From assembly GCA_014925825.1 (NCBI GenBank), contig JACGCK010000139.1:54650-118649 (forward strand): a stretch of DNA of 64,000 nt. The letters are read 5' to 3'. The stretch is from Pholiota molesta (Eukaryota > Basidiomycota > Agaricomycetes > Agaricales > Strophariaceae). Position numbers and translations under genes: made by a program. The notes beneath the pieces were generated by a model. It was not told the origin of the DNA, did no database searches, and saw only the letters and a list, made by a program, of their open reading frames with translations. Shown piece after piece: positions 13,401-23,662 of this stretch (position 1 is its first letter; every line of letters starts with the position of its first letter).

Positions 13401-15278
13401 GTGGCAGGCATAGCAGCGGCATCGTCTTGGATCCTCCGCACCTCAGCATCAATGCGCTTGCGCAGAACCTCGACGGTGCCGTCAGTAGGCAGGCCCATCC
13501 GCGCGAGACGTGCCTTGTACTCGGCCTTCGTTTGCTTGCCCTTTCCGAGAAAGCTGAGTAGCGCACCGGAAAGCAGAAGCGGCTGGAATGTCGTCTGCAA
13601 TAGCGAGACGCCTTGGGCGAGGGCGCCAATGCACAGCCTGATGTCGTCGTCATGATTGTCAGCAGGTGCTAGAGCAGCGTGTGTGATGTGCGTTTGGAGC
13701 TGGAGCTGTTCAGCAGACGTCCACACGAAAACTGCATGTGCGGCCATGGGCAATGATTGTGCGGATGAGGGAGGCGAGCTTTGGGATGAATTGGCTGGCA
13801 GGGCAGCAGACAGATGACGGTAGGCGAGATCGGATGGGTGGTAATGCAGAAATAATCTCCGCCGGCATTCGGTGAAGAGGGATCGTTACTATAGAAATCA
13901 CGACTGCGATGTCCTCGCGTCTTGGACACGTGTAATTGCGTCGAGACACCACCTGGAACAGGTCAGTTATCTCCACATCTAGTGAATTGAACTTACTTGA
14001 TTTGCGCGTTCGAGCAGCTTCAACAGCAGGACTTATGAGTATGCCTTCTTCCTTTTTGGAAGCAATAATATTTGCTTTGCTTTCCTAAGGACAGTGGGCG
14101 ATGTCTTGCAATCTGCTCGAGTTTGGCAGGATTATCATGAGCTCATGCAATTCTTCAATGTCGGTCAAGGGAGGGGTCGCGCGCGAAGCGCGTAAAAGAT
14201 CTTTCAGAACCTTCGCATCATCGATAGATACGTTGGGAATTATCCCCAGCTTATTTCCGCCACAGCTCGTGATTTGCAACTGGTTCATATCGACATCCTC
14301 GGCATAATGGGTTGTAATGCCAGTTGACTTTTTCGAAAGGCAGGGAGATGACTTGCGGAAGTTCTCGGAATAGATATGCATCAAAGGCGGGTGCTAAAGC
14401 GATACGGACATCGAATTGATGTCAGTAATTGAAGGCGGCGAGATCTGAAAACCATCTTTTGGAGGAAGCCATATCCCTGCAGAACCGGCGGCATAAAAAA
14501 CGGTGGTTGAAGAATATGACTGAGGCACAGAGTGTAGAAATAAATTTGGATATGATGAGAAACCTTGATATTCAGATTTATTTGGAATTCGTCATTGGCT
14601 CAGAGTCTGGTACACACCTTGACACCCTTTGAAGCTTTGCATCTATGACTCTCCACTGTATACCGTCGTGGTTCGTTTAATTTCAACCAAATCGGGCTTC
14701 GCGAGACCAAACTTCAAAGGCTCACTCCCAGCTTGCACAAAGCGGTCAGTCAATTGGACCTGTGGCGGCCAAAAGCATAAACCCGTTATGAAAAAGTGAT
14801 TCTTTCATCAGCGAGGATATTCTCGAGCAGACTGTCGGCTTGGAGCGGTACTGCAGGAACCTTTAACAGCAGTCGAGAATCGTCAAGCCAAGAATAGAGC
14901 ACAGCTTCCCAGTCATTGCCACGCTTGAAGAGTGCTTTTGCTAGTCTGAAGGACTTGTAGGAGCGTGTGGTGGCCATGAGAGGCACGGTTGTAGACATTG
15001 TGTATGTATAAATCGCAGTTGCGGTGCTGATGCTCCGCAAGGTTGGTTGCCGTTAGAGATTTCTTGCCCTCCATGTCTTCGAACGCATACAGAATGTGCC
15101 AGGTTTATAACCGATTGCATCGTGGAGTACGCGTGGAGTCCAAGCTGAAAATGAAGAGTGTGAGTCAATTGGAAATCCTGACTCCTCCAAGGAGCTCAAA
15201 GGGCGGTGGCTTGCGGGGACAATCATAACCGTGTCATCATCAGCTCTGGCGCGGGCGAGTGCGGGGTGACAAATCCAT
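10453..15278 (-). CDS. Dna2-like Fe-S nuclease / SF1B helicase
   Basis: A long leftward gene, roughly 1,400 residues over many exons, proposed start MDLSPRTRPRQS at 15278. N-terminal half: SLTATNLAE, a first cluster cysteine in NCDLYIHN (about 15,016), NDWEAVLYSWLDD, GLAKPDLVEI (about 14,695), VIDAKAS (about 14,645) and the cysteines of LCRGCRYEPVC (about 14,300). This order is a Cas4/Dna2-type PD-(D/E)XK nuclease with a four-cysteine Fe-S site. C-terminal half: Walker A GPPGTGKT, split by an intron (about 12,090-12,168); DEAG (about 11,705); GDSEQLAPIL (about 11,615); TENFRLNPDLGEF; and RRLNVAISRAK (about 10,650). Upf1/Dna2-like helicases unwind nucleic acids 5' to 3'; involvement in DNA repair or replication is inference. 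At least six single-base slips are needed (for example at 14,650, 14,385, 14,275, 11,700). Whether it is the organism's true Dna2 or a paralogue cannot be told. Confidence 0.85.
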
Positions 15279-16756
15279 TACGTAAGGTTTGTGGCACTGC
15301 ACCCGCGCGACGATTCGAACATTTTGCGGAATGCTTATCGCCAACTCATGTCTTTCCACTACCACCGTTTCCGTTTGCTATGGTGGCTATCATATAAGAC
15401 AGGACTAAGCATGTATCCTGAGGCCTGAGGTCTAAAATCTGGTCACAATTTGGGGGAGATTTACCCAGCTCTTTCAAAAATGACTCGCAAGCTGTTTCGA
15501 ATCATGGTTTGTTCATTCTATCAATTGCTCTCAGGCATTGAAATCTTTTGTTCTCGTCACATTAGGTTTGATTCATATGATAAATTCGACGCTCGCACTA
15601 GGGGGCTCTGGTTGTCTGGCTATTTAGCTAGCCGACCGTCTACCTTTCGGTTTTAATGGGCCCATTCTCTCGTATTGAATAATACGTATGGATCGTCTTA
15701 TTTAATGGTATTCCTTATCTTTCACTAGTCGCTCGAAGGCCCTGTCAAATCTGACACTGGATTCCGACCTCGAGGTGCTATGATTGAAGCTCCAATAATG
15801 CTCAACTCGAGCAATTACTCTCTACATAAGTTTGGACAGTGTCTTCGTTGCACTCGTCATCTTTATACGCTACAGACTCTTTCATAATCGACGCTGGCAA
15901 TCAAAAAGCCATGAGGCGAATCTGAACCCGCGCGTACTTAGCTGTCATTCCAGTCTTCATTTTGACGCAGCTCGGATCCGCTTCAACGTGTCATGCTGCG
16001 GTCCCGCCCTGCACGCTGCATGCTGCACGATGAACTGCACGAAGGCTTTGTCAAACCCTCGCCAAGATTGAAGTCGTTGGAGAGACGCATGTGTGTGTGT
16101 GTGTGAAGATGAGGTAAGTCTACTTTATTTTGACCTTCTGCATCGGTATTGGTGTTCACACAATGACTTGGATTCTTTTGAAAAATCATTCCGTCGGGTT
16201 ATCTGAGCTCCGAAGTTTAGATTTCGGGCCATCGAACAGTACGCGCTTTATCACCGACGCTTCGATATCCTGACTCATCGAACCATTCGCGACAAAACGG
16301 CTCTTTCATATGGGTTCTACATTTGGATGCAATGCTAATAAAATGCAGGGCAAGAACCTTCATATATAGGTAATAGCCTACCCTTGGCGCGACCGCCCAT
16401 AGCAAGATTACAGGCGCTTAATTGAACGTTGAACGAAACAGTAAAACGTGCCGCCAAGTCTACGCCATTTCATTGTTCCAGATATTAGACCAGCAGTGCG
16501 TTTGCGGTCATAACTGCTATTGACCGCTTTTTCTGGCAGTGAGCTCCGCTACCATACTTCTTCGAATGCTTCTAACTGGGTCCTTGAGGCGTTAAGAAAA
16601 CCTCCTAGCCTTGTTTTATCCTAATAGCCGGTGGGCGTGTTTTTATGGTGACTACAAGCTTGTCTACCATATCGGCTGCTCATGCACATGGTGGTCCCTC
16701 CGGCGTATATATAGCGAAGGAACGAAACTGAGTTTTGGTTTCTACAGGACTGAGCC
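15279..16756. other. Intergenic region with GT microsatellite
   Basis: About 1.5 kb between the divergent nuclease-helicase and isocitrate-lyase-family genes. A GTGTGTGTGTGTGTG run lies near 16,090. The short ORFs have no recognisable motifs. Promoters of both neighbours must lie here. Confidence 0.4.
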
Positions 16757-17462
16757 ATGGCATTCGCAGAGCTCTGGAGTATCCCCTTAAAATGGTTGAT
16801 TCCTCTGCGTTTCCTCTCATTGCTCGGTCTTTCCGCCGGTGCAGGCGGCACCTTGACTCCTGTATCGGAGGACACCAGCCAGGCGAATACGGACGCAGAT
16901 GAGTCCAGCGCGAAGAGTAGTTCCTATGGCGATAATTCATACTTCAATCCACGACTGGATCCGAGGAATTATCTAGAAGGACCTCTCTCTGCAAACCCCG
17001 CTACAAGGCTGCGACAGCTTCTAGCGAGGCCAGGTATTATTGTACGACGATCTGTCTATACTCCCAGGGATCTTTTTATTCAAAATTCTTCGTAGGTGGC
17101 GCCTGGTATCTGTGATGGCATAAGCGCTCGTTGCGCGATCGAAGCCGGATTTGAGTGCCTCTATCAGAGGTATACATTATTTCCATCCAGATATCCTAAT
17201 CTCTCATCACTTCGTTGACTTGTAGTGGTGCTGCGACCACAGCCTCGCGTTTAGGCCAGCCAGATCTTGCTATTGCTACCTTGAATGATTTCGTTGAAGT
17301 AAGTCGTTTCTGAGGTTTTCTTAATTTTCTTCTCATGAACTTTTGTAGGCCGGTCAAATGGTCTCGAGCATCGATCCCAGCCTTCCTGTTATTGCAGATG
17401 CTGATACAGGCGTACCCTGCTTCGTCATATATCATATACTTATAGTCAGAACAAAAGCGTAA
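16757..17462 (+). pseudogene. PEP mutase / isocitrate lyase-family enzyme, truncated
   Basis: Exons joined from ATG 16757 give an unusual N-terminal extension with a hydrophobic stretch (WLIPLRFLSLLGLSAGAGG), then RLRQLLARPGII, VAPGICDGISARCAIEAGF, GAATTASRLGQPDLAIATLN and SLPVIADADTG. The last is the metal-binding strand of the ICL/PEPM barrel (2-methylisocitrate lyase or carboxyphosphonoenolpyruvate mutase relatives). The normal FGGP continuation and the remaining half of the barrel are missing: after GATACAGGC (17,411) the sequence turns into AT-rich DNA with ATATATCATAT and the frame stops at 17,460. No downstream exon of this family was found. The break coincides with the left limit of the mobile-element island, suggesting truncation by insertion or rearrangement. 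The intact part has normal introns and no frame slips. Confidence 0.8.
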
Positions 17463-17812
17463 TATATGTATCTGTCTAAGCACAAATAGGACCCATGATA
17501 TATCAATTTCCTCTGCTCCCCCCAGCGATACCGTACGGGATATTCCGCGCGGCAGCGCTAGAAAATTTCGGCATGCGCGCCTCCTTTAGAATCTAATTTA
17601 GAATGTCTCTGGCGGCATTCTTAGTCATCCCGCCAGATACTTTCATCCTCCCAAAATAGGGTGAGCGCCGACAATCTTAATGGAGTTGATACGTATCTAT
17701 GTATGTCGTGTGGCAGGTCGATCGCCGCATGGCATTGCGTGCTCCCCTTGAACCCGTGCCTGGGTGCCTGCCCATGGATGCTCTCCCATGGCTGGTGGTC
17801 TTGCGCCTTCTT
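17463..17812. other. Non-coding junction sequence between truncated gene and tandem repeats
   Basis: No coding signal is visible. GC content rises toward the repeat block on the right. An ATGATATATCA motif near 17,492 matches the palindrome repeated at 18,580-18,790 and 21,480-21,900, so it probably belongs to the inserted element rather than the host gene. Confidence 0.4.
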
Positions 17813-18430
17813 GCGCTCCCCCTGCTGCGCGCCTCCCTTGGTCCACGCTCAGTTGGTCAATTGAATGCACCCTCTTCCTCTGTGCAGTCCGGCCTCCTTT
17901 ACACGCACCCTGCTTCCCCGCAACGCGCAACGCGCGTCATTTGGCAGATTTGGCTGGGTGATCATTGGCTTGGCATTGGGCCAGCGGGCGTTTGCGCGCA
18001 CCCCCCTTTGCGCGCACCCCCCTTTCTGCTTTCTGCGCGCCCCCTTTAGCCGTGTTGACAATTGATTATTGAACTCACCCCTCTTCCTCTTCGCACTCCT
18101 CCCTCCTTTACACGCTTCCCGCTTCCCGCAAACGCGCTTCGTTTCGCAGTTTTGGCTGGGTGATCATTGGCTTGGCATTGATTGGGCCAGCGGCCACTCG
18201 GCCGCGCCCCCGGCCGCGCCCCCGTTTGCGCGCTCCCCCTGCTGCGTGCCTCCCTTGGTCCACGCTCAGTTTGTCATTTGAATGCACCCCTTTTCCTCTA
18301 TGCAGTCCGGCCTCCTTTACACGCTCCCCGCTTCCCGCGTTGCGCATCGTTTGGCAGTTTTGACTGGGTGATTGCCGGCTTGGCATTGGGACAGCCGGCC
18401 GCGCCCCCGTTTGCGCGCCCCTTCTGCGCG
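17813..18430 (+). repeat. GC-rich tandem repeat, three units of about 200 bp
   Basis: Three diverged copies share, in order: CTCCCTTGGTCCACGCTCAG (units 1 and 3), a TTGAATGCACCC-like segment, CCTCCTTTACACGC, a CGCTTCCCGC-like segment, and TGGCTGGGTGATCATTGGCT or a close variant. The units begin near 17,813, 18,028 and 18,229. GC content is far above the flanks. Open frames through the block on both strands reflect composition, not coding. It sits outside the 3' end of the WFxN gene, the place occupied in locus B by the long inverted arm. Confidence 0.75.
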
Positions 18431-18579
18431 CCCATTTAGCCCGTGCTCCCAGAGAATTGGACGCTCTCTCTTCCTTTGTGTGCTCCTTCTCCTTGACCAC
18501 GTCTTTACTCATGTTATTTATAGATATTGATAATATTACTTGTACACTATGTGAGAAAAAGATTCAATATCGACAAGTC

Positions 18580-18790
18580 AGCCATGATATATCACATAGC
18601 ACAATACCGTAAACATCAGAGATCTTAATATATTAAAGCCATGATATATCACAGAGCACAATACTGTAAACATTAGAGATCTTAATATATTAAAGTATGC
18701 CATGATATATCACCAAATCTAATTAGAGATCTTGATATATCATCCATGCACAATGTTTCACTAAGTTCTACATGATATATTGTCCAGCTC
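18580..18790. repeat. AT-rich tandem repeat with TGATATATCA palindromes
   Basis: Roughly 59 bp units repeat the motif ATGATATATCAC, a GCACAATAC segment, then AGAGATCTTAATATATTAAA at about 18,583, 18,641 and 18,700, with decayed copies near 18,730 and 18,770. The core TGATATATCA is a perfect palindrome and recurs near 21,485 and 21,785. Confidence 0.75.
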
Positions 18791-18906
18791 TCATTAGGTG
18801 CACATCCACGAAGTCATCATTATCAAGTCAATTGAATTATTTGTGTAAGTAATATACCAACAACAGTCAGCCTTTCAAAAAATCAAATACATGTCCAAGT
18901 CAGTAA

Positions 18907-21294
18907 CTACGCTTTGTTTTGCGTCTGAGCCGCACGGGCTGCCGAAGAATGTGCCGCGGTTCTGGAAGCCTGAGGCGCATATGAACCATCAACGAGTTTG
19001 GGCGGTAATCGGCTACGCTTTGGGAGGTTGATCTCTTCAATAGGTGGGGGCAATCGATCGTGTTTCCTTTTGGGGACATTAGTCTTCGATCCTGTTGTTA
19101 AAGGGACAGCAACGGGCGCTTCTTCATGATCGACATGATCGACACTAGGATCAAGAGAGCCTTCGGGATTCGCAAGCGCCAACGACTCGACGACATCGTT
19201 TGGTTCTCCGCCCTCTCCTGCTCCTCGACCCATATTATTCCCTCCGCCTCGTCGCCCACGCCCACGCCCACGTCCGCGACCGCGCCCACGGACAAGCCCA
19301 TGTCCACGCCCACGTCCACGCTGAACATTCTCTACAGATGAAACAGGCATACTCAACGGATTTGGTGCGGGCCGAGACTCAGGAAGGTGGATTGTAGGAG
19401 CAGGCATCGCCGAAGCGGAGGGTGCCATTGGAGTTCCTGGACCGATCCCAGGAGCCTCGCTAGATCGAGCACTTTGAAGAAGGACGGGTTGATTTTCATG
19501 TGTGATGGAGTCGACGCGGTAGGATTGATTCGGTAGTGGGATGCGATTAACTGCGTCCTGGATGATCGATTGAGCTTCCTTAGGGCCCGCAGAGAGATTA
19601 TTTTCGGCATGTTGATTTAGCATGAATCTGGAATTGTTATGAGGTCCACTAGCTGCGAGTGAGTTAGGTTCGAAATCGAAGTTGAATGTTCTCTGTCCCA
19701 GAGAGCCGAAAAGACCGTTAGAGCTAGATCCGGAGTTGGTATTCCATTGAGTATCCAAAGGATCGATAGATCTATGTGACGAAGATCTGATGTCTGCCAC
19801 TGAGTTCCACTCCAGAGGTCCAAAAGAGTCGACGGGGCCATTCGACGAAGGAAGATTGGGAAGTGAATTTGGGGAATGAGATAATTCAATGGGTAAAGGC
19901 AGGAAAAGTGGTACTCGAGTGAGGGAATCGACTCGGTCCTCGATGTCACTGGCTGATCCCAATCCCACAGAAAGCACGAGCTCATTCAAGGCGTTGATCG
20001 TTGGATTTGACGGGTCGGAGTCGGCTAATGTCGCTTGTGGATCATCCATGGATACCCCGGTGAGATTGTCGTCTTGACAGGGGCCGCGCATTTCGACTGT
20101 GACAGAATCCAATGCGCCAGGTGTTGAGAGATTATCAGGGTAGAGCGCTCTTTCTTTTCGAATCTCCGGTGCTGCAATAGGGACTTTAATAATAATCCTA
20201 TGTTTGAGCAATGTTTTCGATACTCACGATATTTCTGCTTCAACCAATCCCCGAACCTTGGAATAACCGATCCATCCCATAGCTCAGAATGCGATAATGG
20301 GAAGGTAGAACCTCCTTCCACCTCGACACTACTGACACTGTTGCGATGAAGGATTAATACTAAGCAGCATACTGTTTTGGATACCTTACTCACGTATACA
20401 AGACAAGCTTTCCTCCTTCGGCAGGTCTGGGTCCGCCAACTAGGCAGGCGAGGGTCCAACCAGTCATGTCGTAAACATCTTGGCAAAGCGTGTAAAGTAC
20501 TTCTTTGAGTTGATCGAGTGACCTACAACGTATACGTACGATTAGATGTGATATTGAACATTCAATAAAGATACTCACTCTTGTATTTCTTCGGGTGACC
20601 TAGACTCAATGCTCGAATCTGTTCCCTTCGCTGATTGAGCGCGCTTTTCCTCTTTCTCCCTCGCTATGGCATCCTGTACTGAAGCCTTGACCTCATCACT
20701 CTCATTCTGCCAGCAGCTGTGGCGGACAGCTCGCCGTTCCGTCATGCGCTTAGACCTGTCCAGTGTCCCCGTTTCCTGCGACTCTGAGATCTGGGCCACC
20801 GCGGCTCGCAAGGACTCGTTGATCTTGTCCTTATACATCCGTTCGTACACTTCTTCGACCTGATGAACGCGTCGGCTTTTGCTGGCATCGAGGAACTTCT
20901 TCTTGATAGCGCCTTTCAGGACCTTCCGCATAGGTTGCTTGAGTCTGGCCGACTCGTTATGAAACCAATTTCTGATGTACTTAAAAAAAAAGAAAGAATG
21001 TAAGCGACATGCGATAGAAAATTCTGCAAGAAGACTGACCTTTTTCTTCTTGTCCACCGCAGTTTTAATAATTCTGTTAGCCTGCTCCGTAGGTAATTGG
21101 ATTACGGCATCCTCAGCTGGGAGAGAACCTTCGGCGATGAGTGCAGTTCGCTCCGAGAAATTGGCGAAGAAGTCCGAGTAAACGGCAACCCAAAAGGCGT
21201 CAAACATAGCCGTGGTAGTACACCCTAGGTACCGCTCTAAATAGTTCCTCAGAAAATTGAGTTGTTGCTCGCTACACTTTCGAGGAGGAGCCAT
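18907..21294 (-). CDS. Homeodomain-like WFxN protein, locus A copy
   Basis: Start ATG 21294 (MAPPRKCSEQQLNFLRNYLE), stop at 18907. The first exon (about 85 residues) ends in DKKKK; the next opens with YIRNWFHNESARLK, resembling helix 3 of homeodomains (WFxN), followed by a basic helical region. The third exon carries MTGWTLACLVGGPRP and the next FGDWLKQKY. The long last exon (about 430 residues) is disordered, Ser/Pro-rich, with an RG-repeat block (about 19,260-19,320) and a basic PKRSRLPPK tail. It is homologous to the gene at 50,913: same N-terminal layout, introns at the same two places (just before the WFxN segment and just before the segment leading to TGW), and the same TGW...GGP module. 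Function is unknown; DNA or RNA binding is inferred from the WFxN helix and RG repeats. It diverges from the viroplasmin-domain gene at 22,046. Confidence 0.75.
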
Positions 21295-21482
21295 GGGGAG
21301 GGAAGTAGGCTGGATGGGGAGCAGAAAAATAACCAGGTGAAGATATGGATGCATCCTATATTAAAGTTGTGCGCGCACTTAGATTCGACGGTGCGCTTCT
21401 CGCCCGAGGCATGCGCGCTCGTGAATCTGGGCGCACCGCATTGTGTCCATCGATCATTATTCAAGGGCTCTTCCAAAGTTCC

Positions 21483-21896
21483 GTGATATATCATGCATTG
21501 CAGGCAAGAAAGAACAGATAAAAGCCTTGTATGGTTCTTGACACTTGTATGAGCTTGCCATATTGAGCTAACCTTTTACGTCCATGTAAGAACTGTGCGT
21601 ATGAGTGCGTTGTGCGTGTGTGTGCGCGTGCGTGTGCATGTGCGCGTGCGCGTGCGTGGTATGCGTGTGCGTGTGCGGCGTGCGCGTGCCGTGTGAGTGC
21701 ACGTGTGCGTGCGTACAGTGTGCGTCTGTATGCGTTATTTTGCAAGCGCAATTCTATGGATGAATTCTGGAATATACACAACAGTGATATATCATGCATT
21801 GCGTGCACAAAAGAACAGATAAAAGCCTTGTATGGTTCTTGACACTTGTATGAGCTTGGCATATTGAGAGCCAACCTTTTACGTCCATGCAAGAAC
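21483..21896. repeat. Duplicated ~110 bp segment flanking a TG-rich microsatellite
   Basis: Two near-identical copies (21,483-21,595 and 21,784-21,896) start at GTGATATATCATGCATTG and run through AGAACAGATAAAAGCCTTG, TTCTTGACACTTGTATGAGC and CCTTTTACGTCCATG. Between them lies a TGCGTG/TGTGTG microsatellite (21,600-21,735). The block lies in the 750 bp divergent promoter gap of the locus A gene pair (21,295-22,045). The ORF that spans it is an artefact of the microsatellite. Confidence 0.8.
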
Positions 21897-22045
21897 CTCC
21901 TCGAACACACAGAGCTTGACATTGCTGGTCTAGTCTGATCTTCCTATGCATGAAATCTTACTTATTTGGGCTGCCTAGCAAGGCCTAGCGTACACTTAAA
22001 ATTCAACGCAATCCGTTGCATTCCCATTAACTCTTCTCCTGCATC

Positions 22046-22670
22046 ATGACCGACCAATTCACCCTGCTCAACGCTAATATGTCCATGCTCATTGCAGCGG
22101 TCACAGACTTGACCGCTGCCGTGCATGGTATGTTTCACTTTGACATGTATTCCTTCTTATGCTAATCCTTGCCTCCAGAAAATACTCGCGTCTCTCAGGC
22201 GGCTACCGTGGCGACGGCTAACAAGCCGGCGGCGCAACAACTCGACCCCGCTGCGGCTTTGTCTGAGCTCTCGCTCGCACCTTCCCCGCCATCCACACCT
22301 GGCCCGCACAGTGTTTCCAATTCGGTAATTTTATCATTACCTTTGAGCTGCTTCTTTTGCTGAGCCCTGATTTTCAGATCGGCAATAGGCCTGAAATCAT
22401 CCGAGACAAACTTGCGACGATGGCGGGTCCCGGCACTCAAGGTGGATGGTACGTCGTCACGGTGGGTTATGAGCCCGGCGTCTATCAAGACATGTACGAT
22501 CTTGCTACTTCCTACGTCGTTCATCACTTACCCGACGCGATAGAGCCCAAGTCATGCATCTAACCAACGGTATCTCTGGAAATACCTACAAGAAACATCC
22601 ATCCCAAGCAGGCGCCATGGATGCCTACGAGCGGGCCTGGAGCCTTGGTGCTGTTAGGCGTGTCCGTTAA
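22046..22670 (+). CDS. Viroplasmin / RNase H1 N-terminal-domain protein, locus A copy
   Basis: Exons from ATG 22046 (MTDQFTLLNANMSMLIAAV) to TAA 22668-22670. After an Ala/Pro-rich linker the C-terminal part reads GGWYVVTVGYEPGVYQDM, then GISGNTYKKHPSQAGAMDAY and ERAWSLGAV. This is the pattern of the RNase H1 N-terminal (caulimovirus viroplasmin) fold: WYVV.xG..PGVY, an SG.. YKK turn, then a helix with an aromatic. That fold binds RNA:DNA hybrids or dsRNA in RNase H1; there is no RNase H catalytic domain here. The intron between SY and NGISG lacks a perfectly phased junction, so one base may be missing. The same type of gene, also divergent from a WFxN gene, lies at 49,510-50,497. Confidence 0.65.
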
Positions 22671-22803
22671 GTACAACAGACAGTGTCGTTTACATACGTA
22701 TCTATCATATGTTTCAACTGTGATATTTATGTAGGCTTGTTTGAATGCTCAAAGATTTGGTCTGACTAAAATTGAATCTCGAAAAATTATCATTATCAAT
22801 CAG

Positions 22804-23662
22804 TCGGCGTCAGAATCACTAGCTACAGGTAGAGATAAGTTATCATCATCTTGCTCCTTGTCCTCGCAATATTCCCGCAACCTCGAATGTCTTGTTAGTT
22901 TGATGTCATAAGCCAGAAATAAGGCTCTTACCATTCATCTAACTCTTCCTCTGTAATATTATCTTTTCGAATTTCGGCCCATCGTGAATCCCTTTGCGCT
23001 CTTGTGTTATAAAATTAGAATTGAACTTAACATGAAGTGGAGAGGGCCTTACCGAAACTCGACTGCCGATAACCCGTCAAATGTGGGTGGCGGCGAGTGT
23101 TCGCGAATATGATGTTGATCCCCATATGAAATATCCTCAGAAGAACGAGATTCGGAAGAACAAGATTGACTTGGGGAATGGACTTGACTCTCTGAATTGC
23201 TTGGGAGATGTCCAATGACGTCCGCTGGCTGAGGGGACGAGAACACCGCTCTGGATCTCTCAGGGGACGCCTCTGAAATGAGAGTCTTCTTAATTCCCCC
23301 CATTTTGCCCGACCTCTTCTGGTGATTGACAGAAGTGGGCGCTGTATGTTTGGAACCATTGACGTTATCTTCGAAAGCGGCGGCGGATTTACTGCACGCC
23401 CCCAGCTTCTTCGTACGAATTCTCGACTTAGTGGGCGCTGTGTGGTTGGGACTCTTGACAACATCTTCGGAATCTGCAGGGGATACATTGGAGGCTCTCA
23501 GCTTCTTCATACGGATTCTTGACTTCCGTCGTAGTGCAACCTTCTGCCTTTAGTAGAATTATCAGGATCAATACATTTCGTCAAAGAAAAACTCACTTCT
23601 GATAGTATTTTGCACAAGATAGTCGATGTGATTCCCTTTTCTCGGCCTCGGACAATGGCATG
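22804..23662 (-). CDS. Small basic 'KR..R..KYYxK' protein, locus A copy
   Basis: Start ATG 23662: exon 1 MPLSEAEKRESHRLSCAKYY then QK, an intron, then QKVALRRKSRIRMKK, a Ser/Pro-rich middle with an approximate repeat (SPNHTAPTKSRIRTKK and SKHTAPTSVNHQK), and two C-terminal exons encoding RDSRWAEIRKDNITEEELDE and an acidic end. The N-terminal EAEKR...R...YYxK motif and the intron directly after YYxK match the gene at 48,699 in locus B. No known domain is recognised; the basic helix would suit nucleic-acid binding. It converges with the viroplasmin-domain gene, about 130 bp away. Confidence 0.65.

Noticed and set aside
18580..18790. CRISPR-like array
   Set aside because: The units are contiguous diverged tandem repeats with no unique spacers, in a eukaryotic genome.
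21491..21922. 143-codon ORF rich in His/Ala/Arg
   Set aside because: It reads through the TG/CG microsatellite and the duplicated 110 bp segments; no protein pattern.
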